Positions 1-17,932 of a DNA stretch of 64,000 bases are shown piece by piece; position 1 is the stretch's first letter, and every line of letters begins with the position of its first letter. Source of the stretch: Brachyhypopomus gauderio (Eukaryota > Chordata > Actinopteri > Gymnotiformes > Hypopomidae). The DNA lies in NCBI RefSeq assembly GCF_052324685.1, contig NC_135212.1, positions 15,434,410 through 15,498,409 on the forward strand. Direction: 5' to 3'. A program made the position numbers and the translations under genes. Below the pieces are notes generated by a model that was not told the origin of the DNA, did no database searches, and saw nothing but the letters and a program-made list of their open reading frames with translations.

Positions 1-104
1 AGATGTTTTTTTATCACATACAGAAATATAATTGCAATCATATTATGAGTAACAAGCTTTTATTGACAGTTAGAATGAGTTAATGCAGCAAGTCAATATT
101 TGCA

Positions 105-1095
105 GTGTTGACCCTTCTTCATCAGGACCTCTGCAATTCTCTGTGGCATGCTCTCAATCAACTTCTGGACCAAATCCTGACTGATAGCAGTCCATTCTTG
201 CACAATCAATGCTTGCATTTTGTCAGAATGTGTAGGTTTTTGTTTGTCCGTCTCTTGATGATTGACCACAAGTTCTCAATGGGATTAAGATCTGGGGAGT
301 TTCCAGGCCATGGACCCAAAATCTCTGTTTTGTTCCCTGAGCCATTAAGTTATCACCTTTGCTTTATGGCAAGGTGCTCCGTCATGCTGGAAAAGGCATT
401 GTTGATCACTAAACTGCTCTTGGATGGTTGGGAGAAGTTGCTCTCGGAGGACATTCTGGTACCATTCTTTATTCATGGCTGTGTTTTTAGGCAAGACTGT
501 GAGAGAGCCGATTCCCTTGGCTGAGAAGCCACCACACACATGAATGGTTTCAGGATGCTTTACAGTTGGCATGAGACAAGACTGGTGGTAGCGCTCACCT
601 CGTCTTCTCCGAACAAGCTGTTTTCCAGATGTCCCAAACAATCGGAAAGGGGATTCATCAGAGAAAATGACTTTACCCCAGTCCTCAGCAGTCCACTCCC
701 TGTACCTCTTGCAGAATATCAGTCTGTCCCTGATGTTTTTTCTGGAGAGAAGTGGCTTCTTTGCTGCCCTCCTTGAGACTAGGTCTTGCTCCAAGAGTCT
801 CTGCCTCACAGTGCATGCAGATGCACTCACAACTGCCTGCTGCCATTCCTGAGCAAGCTCTGCACTGCTGGTAGCCCGATCTCGCAGCTGAAACAATTTT
901 AAGAGACGGTTCTGGCGCTTACTGGTCTTTCTTGGGCACCCTGGAGCTTTTTTGGCAACAATGAAACCTCTCTCCTTGAAGTTCTTGATGCGATAGATTG
1001 TTGACTGAGGTGCAATCTTTCTAGCTGCGATACTCTTCCCTGTTAGGCCATTTTTGTGCAGTGCAATGATGACTGCACGTGTTTCTATAGATAAC
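105..1095 (-). pseudogene. Tc1-like transposase pseudogene
   Basis: Reading the minus strand, the N-terminal helix-turn-helix part is recognisable at about 1085-900 (motifs ALHKNGLTGKSIAA and APQSTIYRI). The catalytic core follows at 896-345 with the first Asp in IFSDESPF and the second in FQHDGAPCH. The third catalytic residue, Glu, lies in NPIENLWSII near 240-270, in a shifted frame. A TAA stop follows KVIT near 345, and further shifts separate the pieces down to the C-terminal segment near 105. The order D, D, E and the spacing fit the Tc1 (DD34E) family. Tc1 transposases cut and paste DNA at TA sites. This copy has several frame breaks, so it cannot make an intact enzyme. Confidence 0.88.
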
Positions 1096-1365
1096 CATGG
1101 TTATCAGAAGAGAAACAATGATGCCAAGCATCAGCCTCCTTTTAAAGTGTCCAGTGGTGTCATTCTTACTTAATCATGACAGATTGATCTCCAGCCCTGT
1201 CCTCTGTCCAACACCCACACCTGTGTTAATGGAGCAATCACTGAAACGATGTTAGCTGGTCCTTTTAAGGCAGGGCTGCAATGAAGTTGAAATGTGTTTT
1301 GGGGGATAAAGTTCATTTTCTAGGCAAATATTGACTTTGCAATTAATTGTTGTTAAGCTGATCAC

Positions 1366-2486
1366 CAGAGGTGGGGACTCGAGTCACATGACTTGGACTC
1401 GAGTCAGACTCGAGTCATTAATATTAAGACTTTTGACTTAACTTGAAAAAATATTCAGAGACTTAGACTTGACTTGGACTTTTACACCAATAACTTGGGA
1501 CTTGAATTGGACTTGAACCTGTTTACTTGCAAAGACTTGATTTTTTTTTTACCCCAAATCTAAATTTTAAAACGCATATTAATATTTATAAAGTGCGCCC
1601 CATTAATTTCATTTCCGTCCTTCTGACGCAGACCGGCGTTACACCAGATTCTGTGACCGTCGAGTTTTGTGACCACAGGGGACACTATTTCACAGTTTCT
1701 GTTCAGAGGCACAAACGCTTTACGAATGCTACGTAAACTATGCTGATGCACTTTCTTTACTCGTTTTGTTGGTGTCCACGAGCCAAAATATGACAGATGT
1801 TTATATTTACATTTATCGTCTCCTAATTACATAAATGTACTTAAACAAGATTTACCATCCCCTCACCATTGCAGCCAACAAAGAAATCATGAATGGGATG
1901 TACAGGTGAGCCTTTTTAACTGGGGTCACCAATTCTGCCATCAGAATATGTGACCCCACTGAATCTCCAGGTAACAATAGTAGCCTACACCGTGACCCCA
2001 CAATAACAGAAAACAATGAAAAAATATCCCTAACCTTTTATTAGTCTATATTTAAACATTTTATCCAAATGTTTAGAATAACCATTCGTAATGACAGCAT
2101 CTTGCTTACGATGAAGCTTGCTATTTTCGTGTAAAATGAAAACGAAACATTCTTGTTTAAGTATGTAATTAAGTAATTAATGTAATTATGTAATTAAGAG
2201 AAGATAAAATGTAAATGATCTGTCATCTTTTGGCTGGCGGACACCAACAAAACGAGTAAAGAAACGCATCAGCGTAGCATTCATAAAGCGTTGGTGCCTG
2301 TAAAAAAAAAAAGACTCGAAAGGACTTGAAATTCCAAGTTTCAGACTTGGGACTTGACTTGACGGTTGCCTGTCTTGACTCGAGACTTGACTTGAGTTGA
2401 CTGTCTTTACTTGAGATTTGACTTGGGACTTGAGGATAAAGACTTGGACTTGAGACTTGCAAAACACTGACTTGGTCCCACCTCTG
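1366..2486. mobile_element. hAT-type non-autonomous element nested in the Tc1 copy
   Basis: The ends are inverted repeats: the left begins CAGAGGTGGGGACTCGAGTC, and the right ends with CCCACCTCTG. The 8-bp sequence CTGATCAC occurs directly on both sides (1358-1365 and 2487-2494), as expected for a hAT target-site duplication. Both ends are rich in short repeats of GACTTG/GACTCGAG type. No transposase frame was found inside, so this looks like a 1.1-kb non-autonomous derivative. It is younger than the Tc1 copy it interrupts. Confidence 0.88.
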
Positions 2487-2927
2487 CTGATCACTCTTTA
2501 TAACATTCTGGATTATATGCAAATTGCCATTATAAAAACTGAAGCAGTAGACTTCAGTAAAAATGTATATTTGTGTCATTCTCAAAACTTTTGGCCATGA
2601 CTGTACTGCCAGCATCCACTGTGTTTTTTTTTTTTTTTTTTCTCTTACATCTGGTTCTCGCTATGCAATAACCTTAATGAAGACGGGTATAAATGTTCAT
2701 CACATCAGTTATTTGACTACAGAATTGATAACTGACTTGTGTGATGTTTGTATTTGTTTCTGTTTTTTTGTTTGTTCTTTTTGAATTGTTGTTGAAGGTT
2801 TTTGTAACTTTTTTGCCAATGAATCGCCCCTTACAGGTACTTCAACAATAAATGAAATGGAAATAGAAAATTGGTGTATCGTTAGCTTGGAGTGGAGCGC
2901 TCACATTGACCAACTTTGTGAGCCTGT

Positions 2928-2966
2928 GTACGTGTGTGTGTGCGTGCGTGCGTGCGTGTGTGTGTA
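2928..2966. repeat. GT/TGCG microsatellite before a sec24 exon
   Basis: An alternating TG/TGCG tract ends about 7 bases before the acceptor AG at 2972-2973. Confidence 0.9.
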
Positions 2967-2973
2967 TTTATAG

Positions 2974-7815
<4,842 letters not shown>

Positions 7816-8645
7816 ACGCCTACAGAACCACTCCGGTCCTCCACCACCGGTTCTGCCACCGTGGACCCATTTCAGCAGCAGGCTGTGCAGAGTGAGACTC
7901 ACCCCCCCATGTCCTACTGGCCACACCTCTGGAGGGGAGGGGCTTAAAGGACAACAGAAGAAAACTGAAGCAAAGCATTGAATGAATCTGTTATCTAACA
8001 CGCGCAGACAAATGGTGTTGGAGCTCTACGGACGCTGATTGGACAGCCATACAGACTGGTGTTCTGGTCCCGCCTCCGCCTAGCCCTTCACAGCCACTAT
8101 TGTACCAGAGCAGCTTAATCCAAACGTTTGTTTAATGCCTCACCTAGTCCCCTTCCCACTGCTGCTGCACTACCTGTACGTGCACTGACACAAAGTTGTG
8201 ATTTAGGTTCTTGCACCTCCCACATAGCCTACGTTAACAACATGTATGTTTGGTTTTGTCTTTTGTGACGCTGCCATGGCCCATTCTGTAGCACCCGCAG
8301 ACATCCTGGTCATTCCATTTCTGTTGTCCCCTCTTCCCTCTTCTCTCATACTTCGTCTGATCTTTTTCTTGTAACATTGCGGGCAGGGTGTGTGGTTGTG
8401 GTGTTCTGAGGTCCATCTGTGTTACGACCGTAACACACACACACACGCACCTCTGTGTCGCTCTTGAGCTGCTAGGATCCGTGCTCCGTGTGACGCTAGG
8501 ATAATTCTCCTCCTGCACTCCTGGTTTTTGTGAGGACCCCAGACGACAAGGATGTCACCGTCCACTTTGTAACTGGGGAAAGAATATTTTATGTCTGATA
8601 ATTTATGATGAGCTTATTGAATAAAATGAAAGGCTGTATGTACCA
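7816..8645 (+). other. sec24 3' untranslated region
   Basis: This stretch follows the TAA stop and runs to the poly(A) signal at 8620. It includes a short CA tract at about 8431-8446. No other frame of interest was seen. Confidence 0.75.
8620..8625 (+). terminator. sec24 polyadenylation signal AATAAA
   Basis: A canonical AATAAA lies 805 bases after the stop codon, followed about 20 bases on by GT-rich sequence (TGTATG, TTATGTTTGTGG). Confidence 0.75.
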
Positions 8646-9823
8646 TTATGTTTGTGGTATTTCCACTGAGAGTTGATCAGACGTGGCATGTTCAGAGCAC
8701 GGGCTTGTAATATCAGCACTCACCTTGGTAAGCACTTAACCAAATGCCTCTTGTAGCGGCAGATATTGCCTTTCATATAGTATTAAGCTGTGGTTATGGA
8801 GAACATGTGTGGTGGTAGTCTGAGCTACAACTGCAACTATGCCTTGACACACCAGCTGACAAGCATTCTGCGAAAGAAGCACATACCCACTTATCTTGAA
8901 TAACATGGAAGAAAACGTAGATGCAAAAATGAAGTGTCTGCAATTTAATTGAAATTGATTAATTGATTAATTTTTTAATTTTATTTAATGATTCCATAAA
9001 ATTAAGATGTTAAATATTAAGATGCAGTTGAAAGACATGAAAATGTGTAAATTTAGCCTTTAATTTGTGGTATTTGTCCTTGTAGGAATGTGGCCAGTGG
9101 AAATTGTCTCCTCAGCTAACCTGATCTGAAAGGACTCTGGGTTGTTACTGGGATTTCCTTTTTAAAAAACAAACGAACAACAGCCTGGCATTGTTTTAAT
9201 ACCAGTTACCCAGCAGAAAGTGTTGTGTACATAACACACCCACCATTAAGTGTCTTCGTCACAAAGGTTAGCGACACATTACATCAGAACTTGATTTGGG
9301 TTCTTCCCAAGAACCACCACTTATTTATTCTGCAATTCTTTTTTAAATGTATATTAATGTCTTTTGGCAGTCCAGTGGCCGGAGAACTGGGTTTGGTTCC
9401 AGCTCCTCTTCATGTTTTGGGGAAACAGGATGATAAATGACTCAGGAAGTTTAGACATTTTAACAGTGTAAGTCTTTCTCACAGCCTGTCAAGTACTTGA
9501 AAGAAACTGCATTTTTCAGTAGGGGAACAAAGCAAAAAATGCGAATGAGGTGATTTGTACTGTTAATGCCTCTTGAACACCAGTCACATGATATGACTGG
9601 TCACATGACATAGTTCTCTCCTCCCCACTGTCTCTTCCAGACCTCTCACTGTGCTGCTTTCAGTAAAAAAAAAAACAAAAACTTAATACTTCATAAGCCC
9701 ATGATAAAACTACTTAAAAACTACAGGTATTTCTTAAAATAGCTAAATGTATTTGTTAATCTGTGTAATAACTTGTATAATGTATATATTTCACATGCAT
9801 TATATGGGTCAGAACTAGTGACC

Positions 9824-9826
<3 letters not shown>
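8646..9826. other. intergenic DNA, no gene recognised
   Basis: AT-rich unique-looking sequence with no frame that resembles a known protein, no terminal repeats and no tandem array. Nothing further can be supported. Confidence 0.6.

Positions 9827-9888
<62 letters not shown>
9827..9888. repeat. (AT)n microsatellite
   Basis: About 31 AT units. The tract directly abuts the inverted repeat that follows. Confidence 0.95.
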
Positions 9889-9889
<1 letters not shown>

Positions 9890-9892
<3 letters not shown>

Positions 9893-9936
9893 GGTGGGCC
9901 GTTATCTGTGTTATCACCGTTAACGGCCCACCACTA
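9890..9936. mobile_element. hAT-type terminal fragment (GGTGGGCCGTTA inverted repeat)
   Basis: TGGTGGGCCGTTA and its complement TAACGGCCCACCA lie about 15 bases apart. I know this end sequence from short fish hAT-type elements. No clear target duplication was found, so the copy is a remnant. Confidence 0.45.
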
Positions 9937-10019
9937 GTCAAAACATTTGTAATGATCCTAAAACTAAGTAATCGCTCAAACAATTAGAAAGAACTAAAAC
10001 AAACCCGTTATTCATTATT

Positions 10020-10230
10020 GGTGTAAGAATGGGAAATCAGGGTTAGGATTATTGTTAGGGTCAGTGTTGGGGCCTGGTAGTGTTAGGGTTAAGGCCTGGT
10101 ATGAATATGACAACACTCTGTGTGATCAATGATACCTGTTGCTATCTTATCATTACCAACGAACAAGACTGTACTGTTAAGGGTTTTATTGAAGTTCATT
10201 TGAAGGTGTCGCTCTTTGACTCTCTGCATG
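10020..10230. repeat. dispersed repeat, first copy
   Basis: Parts of this stretch recur at 13345-13445. In particular a block with TTTTATTGAAGTTC, TTGAAGGTGTC and CTCTTTGA occurs in both, as does an upstream GTAAGAAT..GAAATCAGG block. Family unknown. Confidence 0.5.
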
Positions 10231-10324
10231 TTTGCACCAGTAAGCACACAGAACGAGGTGGATCAACAGGTGGTGTGTGGGGAACCTTCTCAGCTGCTGG
10301 TACTGGTGATCTGCTTCACTGAAA

Positions 10325-10720
10325 AGTCAGTTAATGCTTTGGATTACAGGAAAATTTGGCAGAACGGCTAGCTTCCCCAAACTGAAGAGTGGCCAAGCCC
10401 AAAGAGCAAGGGACTTTGACAAGTGCCAAATTGTGATGTCTAGACAACTGGCTCGGAGCATCTCTAAAATAGCAGGTGTCATGGGGTGTGCTGGTATGCA
10501 GTGGTTAGTTCCTACCAAAGTGGCTCAAGGGCGCTGAACTGGCAGCAGGGTCCCGGCTTTGATGCACATGCGGAGGAAAACGCGTCACAGGTTGCTACAA
10601 ATCCTGACTATTGCAGAAAGGTTTCAAAACACAGTACTTCACAGCTGAGGGTGAACCCTGTCCATTACCAAGAGTGCCTGTATGTGAGCATCAGGACTGG
10701 ACCCTAGAGCAGTGGAGAAC
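10325..10720 (+). pseudogene. Tc1-like transposase N-terminal remnant
   Basis: The + strand reads RARDFDKCQIVMSRQLA then ISKIAGVMGCAG, and, in another frame, DAHAEENASQVATNP and CRKVSKHSTSQLRVNP. These match the DNA-binding half of a widespread fish Tc1 family (remembered pattern: GVMGCS..V..Y.K, then a second helix-turn-helix with RKVSEHTVRRSL). The catalytic D, D, E residues are absent. At least two frame changes separate the pieces, so it is dead. Confidence 0.65.
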
Positions 10721-10885
10721 ACTGACCCTGTGAAGAACCACATTTCACATCATGTACATGCCTGGGTGTGCGTGCTTTGCTTACCTGTTAGCACCAGTAT
10801 GCACTATGGGAAGAATACAGAGGCATTGTGGTGGTCTGATGTTCTCCTGGCATTCATGTGGATGTTCATTTCACATGTGTACCAT

Positions 10886-10970
10886 CTACACTCACCGGCC
10901 ACTTTAAGGTACACCTGTCCACCTGCTCATTAATGTAAATGTCGAATCAGCCAGTCAACTTGACTGTGCC
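10886..10970 (+). mobile_element. terminal fragment of a fish Tc1-like element
   Basis: CACTCACCGGCCACTTTAAG followed by GTACACCTGTCCACCTGCTC is the known terminal sequence of a common teleost DNA-transposon family. Only about 85 bases are recognisable. Confidence 0.5.
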
Positions 10971-11011
10971 TCCAAATCCCCCACATCTCAATATATTAGA
11001 ATAATATATTG

Positions 11012-11166
11012 CAGGGCCGGCGCCACGGGGGGGCGAATGGGGGCGTCGCCCCCTCAATGTAAAAAATAAGACCCATTTATTTTACAACAATCGCTACATG
11101 GTGCCCCCTCGGCCGCTCGGCAATCGTTACACACACCCCCCCCCCCCACTCAACAACTTACGTTCG

Positions 11167-11199
<33 letters not shown>

Positions 11200-11246
11200 A
11201 AATTTTCTGACGCCCCCTCACTGTATATGTTCTGGCGCCGGCCCTG
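11012..11246. mobile_element. 235-bp hAT-type MITE (CAGGGCCGGCGCC ends)
   Basis: The left end CAGGGCCGGCGCCACG and the right end CTGGCGCCGGCCCTG are inverted repeats. The 8-bp direct repeat ATATATTG flanks both sides (11004-11011 and 11247-11254). The interior carries poly(C) runs at 11139-11148 and about 11167-11198 and GGGGGCG-type segments. No coding capacity. Confidence 0.9.
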
Positions 11247-11254
11247 ATATATTG

Positions 11255-13103
<1,849 letters not shown>

Positions 13104-13111
13104 CTGTTTTT

Positions 13112-13211
13112 TAGGGTGACCAACGTCCGTATTTCCTGGGACATGTTCACGTTCTGTACCGGGCGTGAAATACGGACATGTCCTGGGAAATACGGACATT
13201 TGGTCACCCTA
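13112..13211. mobile_element. 100-bp palindromic hAT-type MITE (TAGGGTGACCA ends)
   Basis: It starts TAGGGTGACCA and ends TGGTCACCCTA. Internal segments are also inverted copies (CGTCCGTATTTCC.GGACATG against CATGTCC.GGAAATACGG), so the transcript could fold into a hairpin. The 8-bp direct repeat CTGTTTTT flanks it (13104-13111 and 13212-13219). Confidence 0.85.
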
Positions 13212-13344
13212 CTGTTTTTCATATACCTTCAGATGTTACAGCAAACAGTAATTTGAAGGTTGTCAATAATTTGTGAGGAAAGCAAATCAATCCTTTGCTA
13301 TGGATACCCTCTAGGGCCATAATGGAGTTAACAAATGCAAGGTG

Positions 13345-13445
13345 TAAGAATAAGAAATCAGGAAGGGCCTGGTTGGAATACGCCAAAACGAACAAAGTCA
13401 AAGTCTATTTTATTGAAGTTCGTTTGAAGGTGTCCCTCTTTGATT
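13345..13445. repeat. dispersed repeat, second copy
   Basis: Shares blocks with 10020-10230 in the same orientation, including TTTTATTGAAGTTCGTTTG then AAGGTGTCCCTCTTTGA. Family unknown. Confidence 0.5.
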
Positions 13446-13517
13446 AGTGGTATTAAGATTAATGTTAGATTGCTGTTTGGGGCCTTAAACTGTAGAAAAC
13501 ACTCCTTGCTAAGCTGT

Positions 13518-13566
13518 GTACTGAACCCTAGGGTTGGGGTTAGGGTTAGAGTTAACTAACCCTAGG
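13518..13566. repeat. short telomere-like tract
   Basis: Reads GGTTGGGGTTAGGGTTAGAG, then continues to a CTAACCCTAG. Degenerate TTAGGG-type units. Confidence 0.5.
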
Positions 13567-14251
13567 ATGCCTATGAAGCTAGTACCTCTTGGACCTTTTC
13601 ATCAATACTGCGGTGACCTCTGATGACCTCTGCCCTAGGTCCTTACATGAACCTTCAAGTTGTAACAGACCCAATCTACTTTGGGGACATTGCACCCATT
13701 GTACTGGGTAAATCTGGGGGTGCCTATAAATCACATTATTGGTGGTTTGCATTGACATTAAAGTGAAGCAGTTTTGGCACACTACATTGAATAACCATTT
13801 CTAAATTCTGGTAACATCTATTATTTGCTTGGGAGTATACAAGATGTTCCCAACATGGGGTAATCTTGTTACCATTAAACTGTTCTTTTGAGGCTATATG
13901 AATAGCTAGTCTGTAAAGCTGATATTTTTGGGAGGCTAATTCCATGTCTAACCGACAGAAGGGACTCCACTAAACTACAGGTGCAGGTCATAAAATTAGA
14001 ATATCATGAAAAAGTTTATTTCAGTAATTCCAATCAAAAAGTGAAACTTGTATATTATACTCATTCAATACACACAGACTGATATTTCAAATGTTTCTTT
14101 TAATTTGATGATTATAACTGACAACTAATCAAAACCCCAAATTCAGTATCTCAGAAAATTAGATTATTACTTACCAATACAAAAAATTTATTTTTAGAAA
14201 TGCTGGACAACTGAAAAATATAAACATGAAAAGTATGAGCACGTACAGCAT

Positions 14252-14327
14252 TCAGTACTTAGTTGGGACTCCATTACCTGAATCACTGCAGCAATGCGGT
14301 GTGGACATGGAGTTCATCAGTCTGTGG

Positions 14328-14418
<91 letters not shown>

Positions 14419-14980
14419 TGCAGCAGTGTGACATGGTGTCCATCAGTCTGTGGCACTGCTCAGGAGTTCTGAGAGCCCAGGTTGCTCTGATTGTGGCCTT
14501 CAGCTCTTCTGCATTGTTGGATCTGATATATTGCATCTTCATTTTCACAATACACCACAGATTTTCTATGGGTTTAAGGTCAGGTGAGTTTGCTGGCCAA
14601 TTAAGAACAGGGACACCATGGTCCTTAAACCAGGTACTGGTAGCTTTGGCACTGTGTGCAGATACCAAGTCCTTTTGGAAAATGAAATCTACATCCCCAT
14701 AAAGTTGGTCAGCAGCAAGAAACATGAAGTGCTCTAAAACTTCCTGGTAAATGGCTGCATTGACCTTCGACCTCAGAAAACACAGTGGACCAACACCAGC
14801 AGATGACATGACACCCCAAACCATCACTGACTGTGGAAACTTGACCTCAAGCTACATGGGTCTCAAGGCCTCTGTGACTTTGATTTCCAAAGTAAATGCA
14901 AAATTTACTTTCATCAGAGAACATAACTTTGGACACTCAGCAACAGTCCAGTCCTTTTTTCTTTAGCCCAGGCGAGACAC
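14252..14980 (-). pseudogene. mariner/Tc1-like transposase pseudogene
   Basis: The minus strand reads MVWGVMSSAGVGPLCFL, then FIFQKDLVSAHSAKATSTWF with the second catalytic Asp, then NWPANSPDLKPIENLW with the third catalytic Glu. The spacing fits a DD34-37E enzyme. The stretch upstream (about 14980-14830) should carry the first catalytic Asp (near LFSDESKF-type sequence) but is shifted in frame. The (AT)n tract replaces part of the C-terminal end with an artificial IYIY run. Not functional. Confidence 0.8.
14331..14417. repeat. (AT)n microsatellite inside a Tc1-like copy
   Basis: About 43 AT units, expanded within decayed transposase sequence. Confidence 0.95.
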
Positions 14981-15147
14981 TTCTGTCTCTTGTTCACGAG
15001 TAGAGACAGACTGGACACAAGGAATGCGTCAGCTGAATTGCATATGTCTGTGTGTGGTGGTTCTTGAAGCACTGACTCCAGCTGCAGTCCAGTCTTTGTG
15101 AATCTCACCCACATATTTAATGGGTTTTGAGTCCTAATCCTCTCCAG

Positions 15148-15575
15148 GTGTGATTATCACTATTGTTATTATCTCTATTATGATTATCTCTATTGTGATT
15201 ATCTCTATTGTGGTTATCTCTATTATGATTGCCACTGTCACCTTTGGCTTGCTCATTAGGTATCTGGACCCACACAATTGTAAAGCTGCTTTGTGACAAC
15301 ATGTGTTGTGAAAAGCGCTATATAAATAAATGTGACTTTGACTTTGATTATCTCTATTGTGATTATCTCTATTGTGATTACCTCTATTGTGGTTATCTCT
15401 ATTGTGATTATCTCTATTGTGTTTACCTCTATTGTGGTTATCTCTATTGTGGTAATCTCTATTGTGGTTATATCTATTGTGGTTATCTCTATTGTGATTA
15501 TCTATTGTGGTTATCTCTATTGTGGTTATTTCTAATGTGATTATCACTATTGTGATTATCTCTACTGCTTGTATT
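15148..15575. repeat. 15-bp minisatellite (ATTGTGGTTATCTCT), interrupted
   Basis: About 18-20 units of a 15-base motif with G/A and T/C variants, in two blocks (15148-15225 and 15346-15575). A 120-base SINE-like segment lies between the blocks. Confidence 0.9.
15228..15346 (+). mobile_element. SINE/LINE 3'-tail-like segment
   Basis: Contains CACCTTTGGCTTGCTCATTA, CACAATTGTAAAGCTGCTTT and AAAAGCGCTATATAAATAAA, followed by a TGACTT repeat tail. I know this as the 3' end of a widespread teleost retroposon. Only the tail is present, embedded in the 15-bp minisatellite. Confidence 0.6.
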
Positions 15576-16044
15576 CTATTAAATTTTATTTCTAATGTCA
15601 CACCTCAAGCATGAGAGAAATTATTTGGTTTCAGAAAAGGAATGTGTGGCAGTTTTGTGGGCAATAGAGAATTCCCTAGAAGACCACCATCTTGGAGTTA
15701 TTGTAGATCATACTGCCCTCACAAGGAACTTCAACCATCTACTACATTCAGGTTCAAGTGGTTAGTGGACTGTCTCTGGGTTGGGAACAGAGAAGCAAGG
15801 ACCAGAAGGGAGATCTGTCTCTTCAGGGATTGTAGGATGTAGCCAAAGCTGCTTTAGCTGACACCACCATAATCAGCATGACCTCAGTCATACCAACAGA
15901 TCTTTGCTTACATTTCCTTCAGTCTGCACATGAAAACTCTTTAAGTACTGAGATGAATGAAGACACTGCAGATTATTGGATGTTATGTACTGACCAGACA
16001 TTTGTAAATGCCTATTGAATCATTCACAGGAATGCCTGACCTAT

Positions 16045-16140
16045 CAGGGTTAGGGGTTAGGCTTAGGGTTAGCTAGGGTTGGTTAGGTTTAGGGGTCAGG
16101 GTCAGGGGTTAGGGTTATTTAGGGTTGGGGTTAGTTATGT
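16045..16140. repeat. telomere-like tract (TTAGGG/TTAGGGG degenerate)
   Basis: About 15 degenerate units such as GGGTTAGGGG, GGCTTAGGG and GGTTAGGTTTAGGGG. Confidence 0.6.
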
Positions 16141-16270
16141 CAGCAGTACAAGTCAAGAATTACTAAGTAGTCTGGACATCTACAGTCTACACTAGTGGTA
16201 TAAATATGACGTATGTTGGGTTTGGAACTAATGGAAATGTTCCCATGTGCACATTATTCATACTCCTGCC

Positions 16271-16605
16271 CATGGACGTAGTTTTGATTTCATAAGTGGG
16301 GGGGACACAACCTGGGGTGGCGAACTGTTGAGCGGGGGGGGGGGGGGGGGGGGTTGAATGAAAATTGTTGAGCGCTGTGAACAAAAATTGTTGAGCGGGG
16401 GGGAGCTCGGAGCTGCATGATCCTAGTGCTAGATTTGTCGCTATTTGGATATTGTTTTTTTAACCGTTAAAAAGTGGGGGGGACATGACTTCGTCGCTAC
16501 TTAAATATTTGGTTTTAACTGTAAAAACTGGGGGGGACCAAAACCGGCTTTTGAAAAAGTGGGGGGGACATGTCCCCCCCGTCCCCCCCCAAAACTACGT
16601 CCGTG
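16271..16605. mobile_element. 335-bp hAT-type MITE (CAYGGACGTAGTTTT ends)
   Basis: The left end CATGGACGTAGTTTT and right end AAAACTACGTCCGTG are inverted repeats with one mismatch. The 8-bp direct repeat CTCCTGCC flanks both sides (16263-16270 and 16606-16613). The interior holds GGGGGGGAC runs and a G tract at about 16336-16354. A shorter relative lies at 60337-60439. Confidence 0.9.
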
Positions 16606-16613
16606 CTCCTGCC

Positions 16614-17220
16614 CCATGCAATATTTCCATATATCAATATTTACTTTCAGAATTTACATTTTGCTGATGTGACTGAGAGAGACTCAATCAAATGTCATGT
16701 GGTCAGATGGAAAGTTTCTGCCCCTCCCTTAGAACATCTAGTGTAATACCATGTCAAATTTACCTTGTCATCCAGAATGGGAGAGAAAACAGGAATGTTT
16801 ACTGTATCTATCCTTCAGCACCTGGAAAATAAATGAGTTCAGAGACAGAAGGAGACACACACCCACACACACACACGCCTCTATGTGCTCTCATATACAT
16901 ACATATCCCCCCACACCATTGCACCACCACCAACAGTCTGAACCGTTGATACAGGCAGGATGGATCCATGCTTACATGTTGACAAATTCTGACCCTACCA
17001 TCAAAATGTCGTGGCAGAAATCAAGACTCATTAGACCAGGCAACTTTTTTTCCAATTTTCTATTGGAAAATAGAATTTTGGTGAGGCTGTGTGAATTGTA
17101 GCCTCAGTTTCCTGTTCTTAGCTGACAGGAGTGACACCCGGTGTGGTCTTCTGCTGCTGTAGCCCATCCACCTCAAGGTTCGATGTGTTGTGCTTTCAGA
17201 GATGCTCTTCTGTATGCCTC
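16614..17220. other. intergenic DNA, no gene recognised
   Basis: Short CA-rich stretch at about 16856-16876, otherwise unique-looking. The minus and plus frames show no known protein. Confidence 0.5.
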
Positions 17221-17239
17221 GGTGTAATGACAGTGAGTG

Positions 17240-17860
17240 TGAGTGTGACTATATATATACTGCTCCAAAAATAAAGGAAACACTAAAGTAACACATCCTA
17301 GATCTCAATTAATAAAATATACCAGTTAAAAATATTACTTATTGGATGTTTTTTCAGTGTCAATGTATTTTCAGTGTAATGTCACACTACAGCGTTCTCC
17401 TGATGTTCTCCTTGGACTTTGACACATAGGCTATATATATATTTACAGAGGTTCGACAATGAAATTGAAACACCTGGTTTTAGATCACAATAATTTATTA
17501 GTATGGTGTAGGGCCTCCTTTTGTGGTCAATACAGCGTCAGTTTGTCTTGGGAATGACATATACAAGTCCTGCACAGTGGTCAGAGGGATTTTAAGACAT
17601 TCTTCTTGCAGGTTAGTGTCCAGGTCACTACATGATCCTGGTGGAGGAAAATGTTTCCTGACTCGCTTGGGCAGCCGTGGTTTTATGTTTTTTGGATACA
17701 ATCCGGGTTAGCACCCAAACATCCCTTTCAGACAGCTTCCTCTTGCGTCCACAGTTAATCCTGTTTGATGTGGTTCATCCTTCTTGGTGGTTTGCTGACA
17801 TTACCCTGGATACCGTGGCTCTTGATATATCACAAAGACTTGCTATCTTGGTCATCTCTC

Positions 17861-17932
<72 letters not shown>

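Larger units (their letters stand above)
1..2605 (-). mobile_element. Tc1/mariner-like element, decayed, split by a hAT insertion
   Basis: The minus strand carries Tc1-type transposase sequence between about 105 and 1095. The right end (about 2560-2605) has the typical Tc1 terminal sequence, which read on the minus strand begins TACAGTCATGGCCAAAAG and abuts a TA at 2604-2605. The left terminal repeat is not visible, so the element probably starts before the window or is truncated. The internal stretch 1366-2486 is a later hAT-type insertion. Without it the remaining Tc1 sequence is about 1.5 kb, close to the family's normal 1.3-1.7 kb. The whole element sits in an intron upstream of the first sec24 exon seen here. 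It is surely inactive, since the transposase is broken. Confidence 0.85.
13981..15145 (-). mobile_element. Tc1/mariner-like element with AT microsatellite inside
   Basis: The left end CATAAAATTAGAATATCATG belongs to a known fish Tc1/mariner family. Minus-strand transposase sequence fills 14827-14252 and further pieces run to about 15115. An (AT)n tract at 14331-14417 interrupts the element near its 3' coding end. The right end merges into the minisatellite that starts at about 15150, so the right terminal repeat is not seen. Confidence 0.75.

Noticed and set aside
10327..10518. Minus-strand frame of 63 codons
   Set aside because: Antisense of the Tc1 transposase remnant on the + strand.
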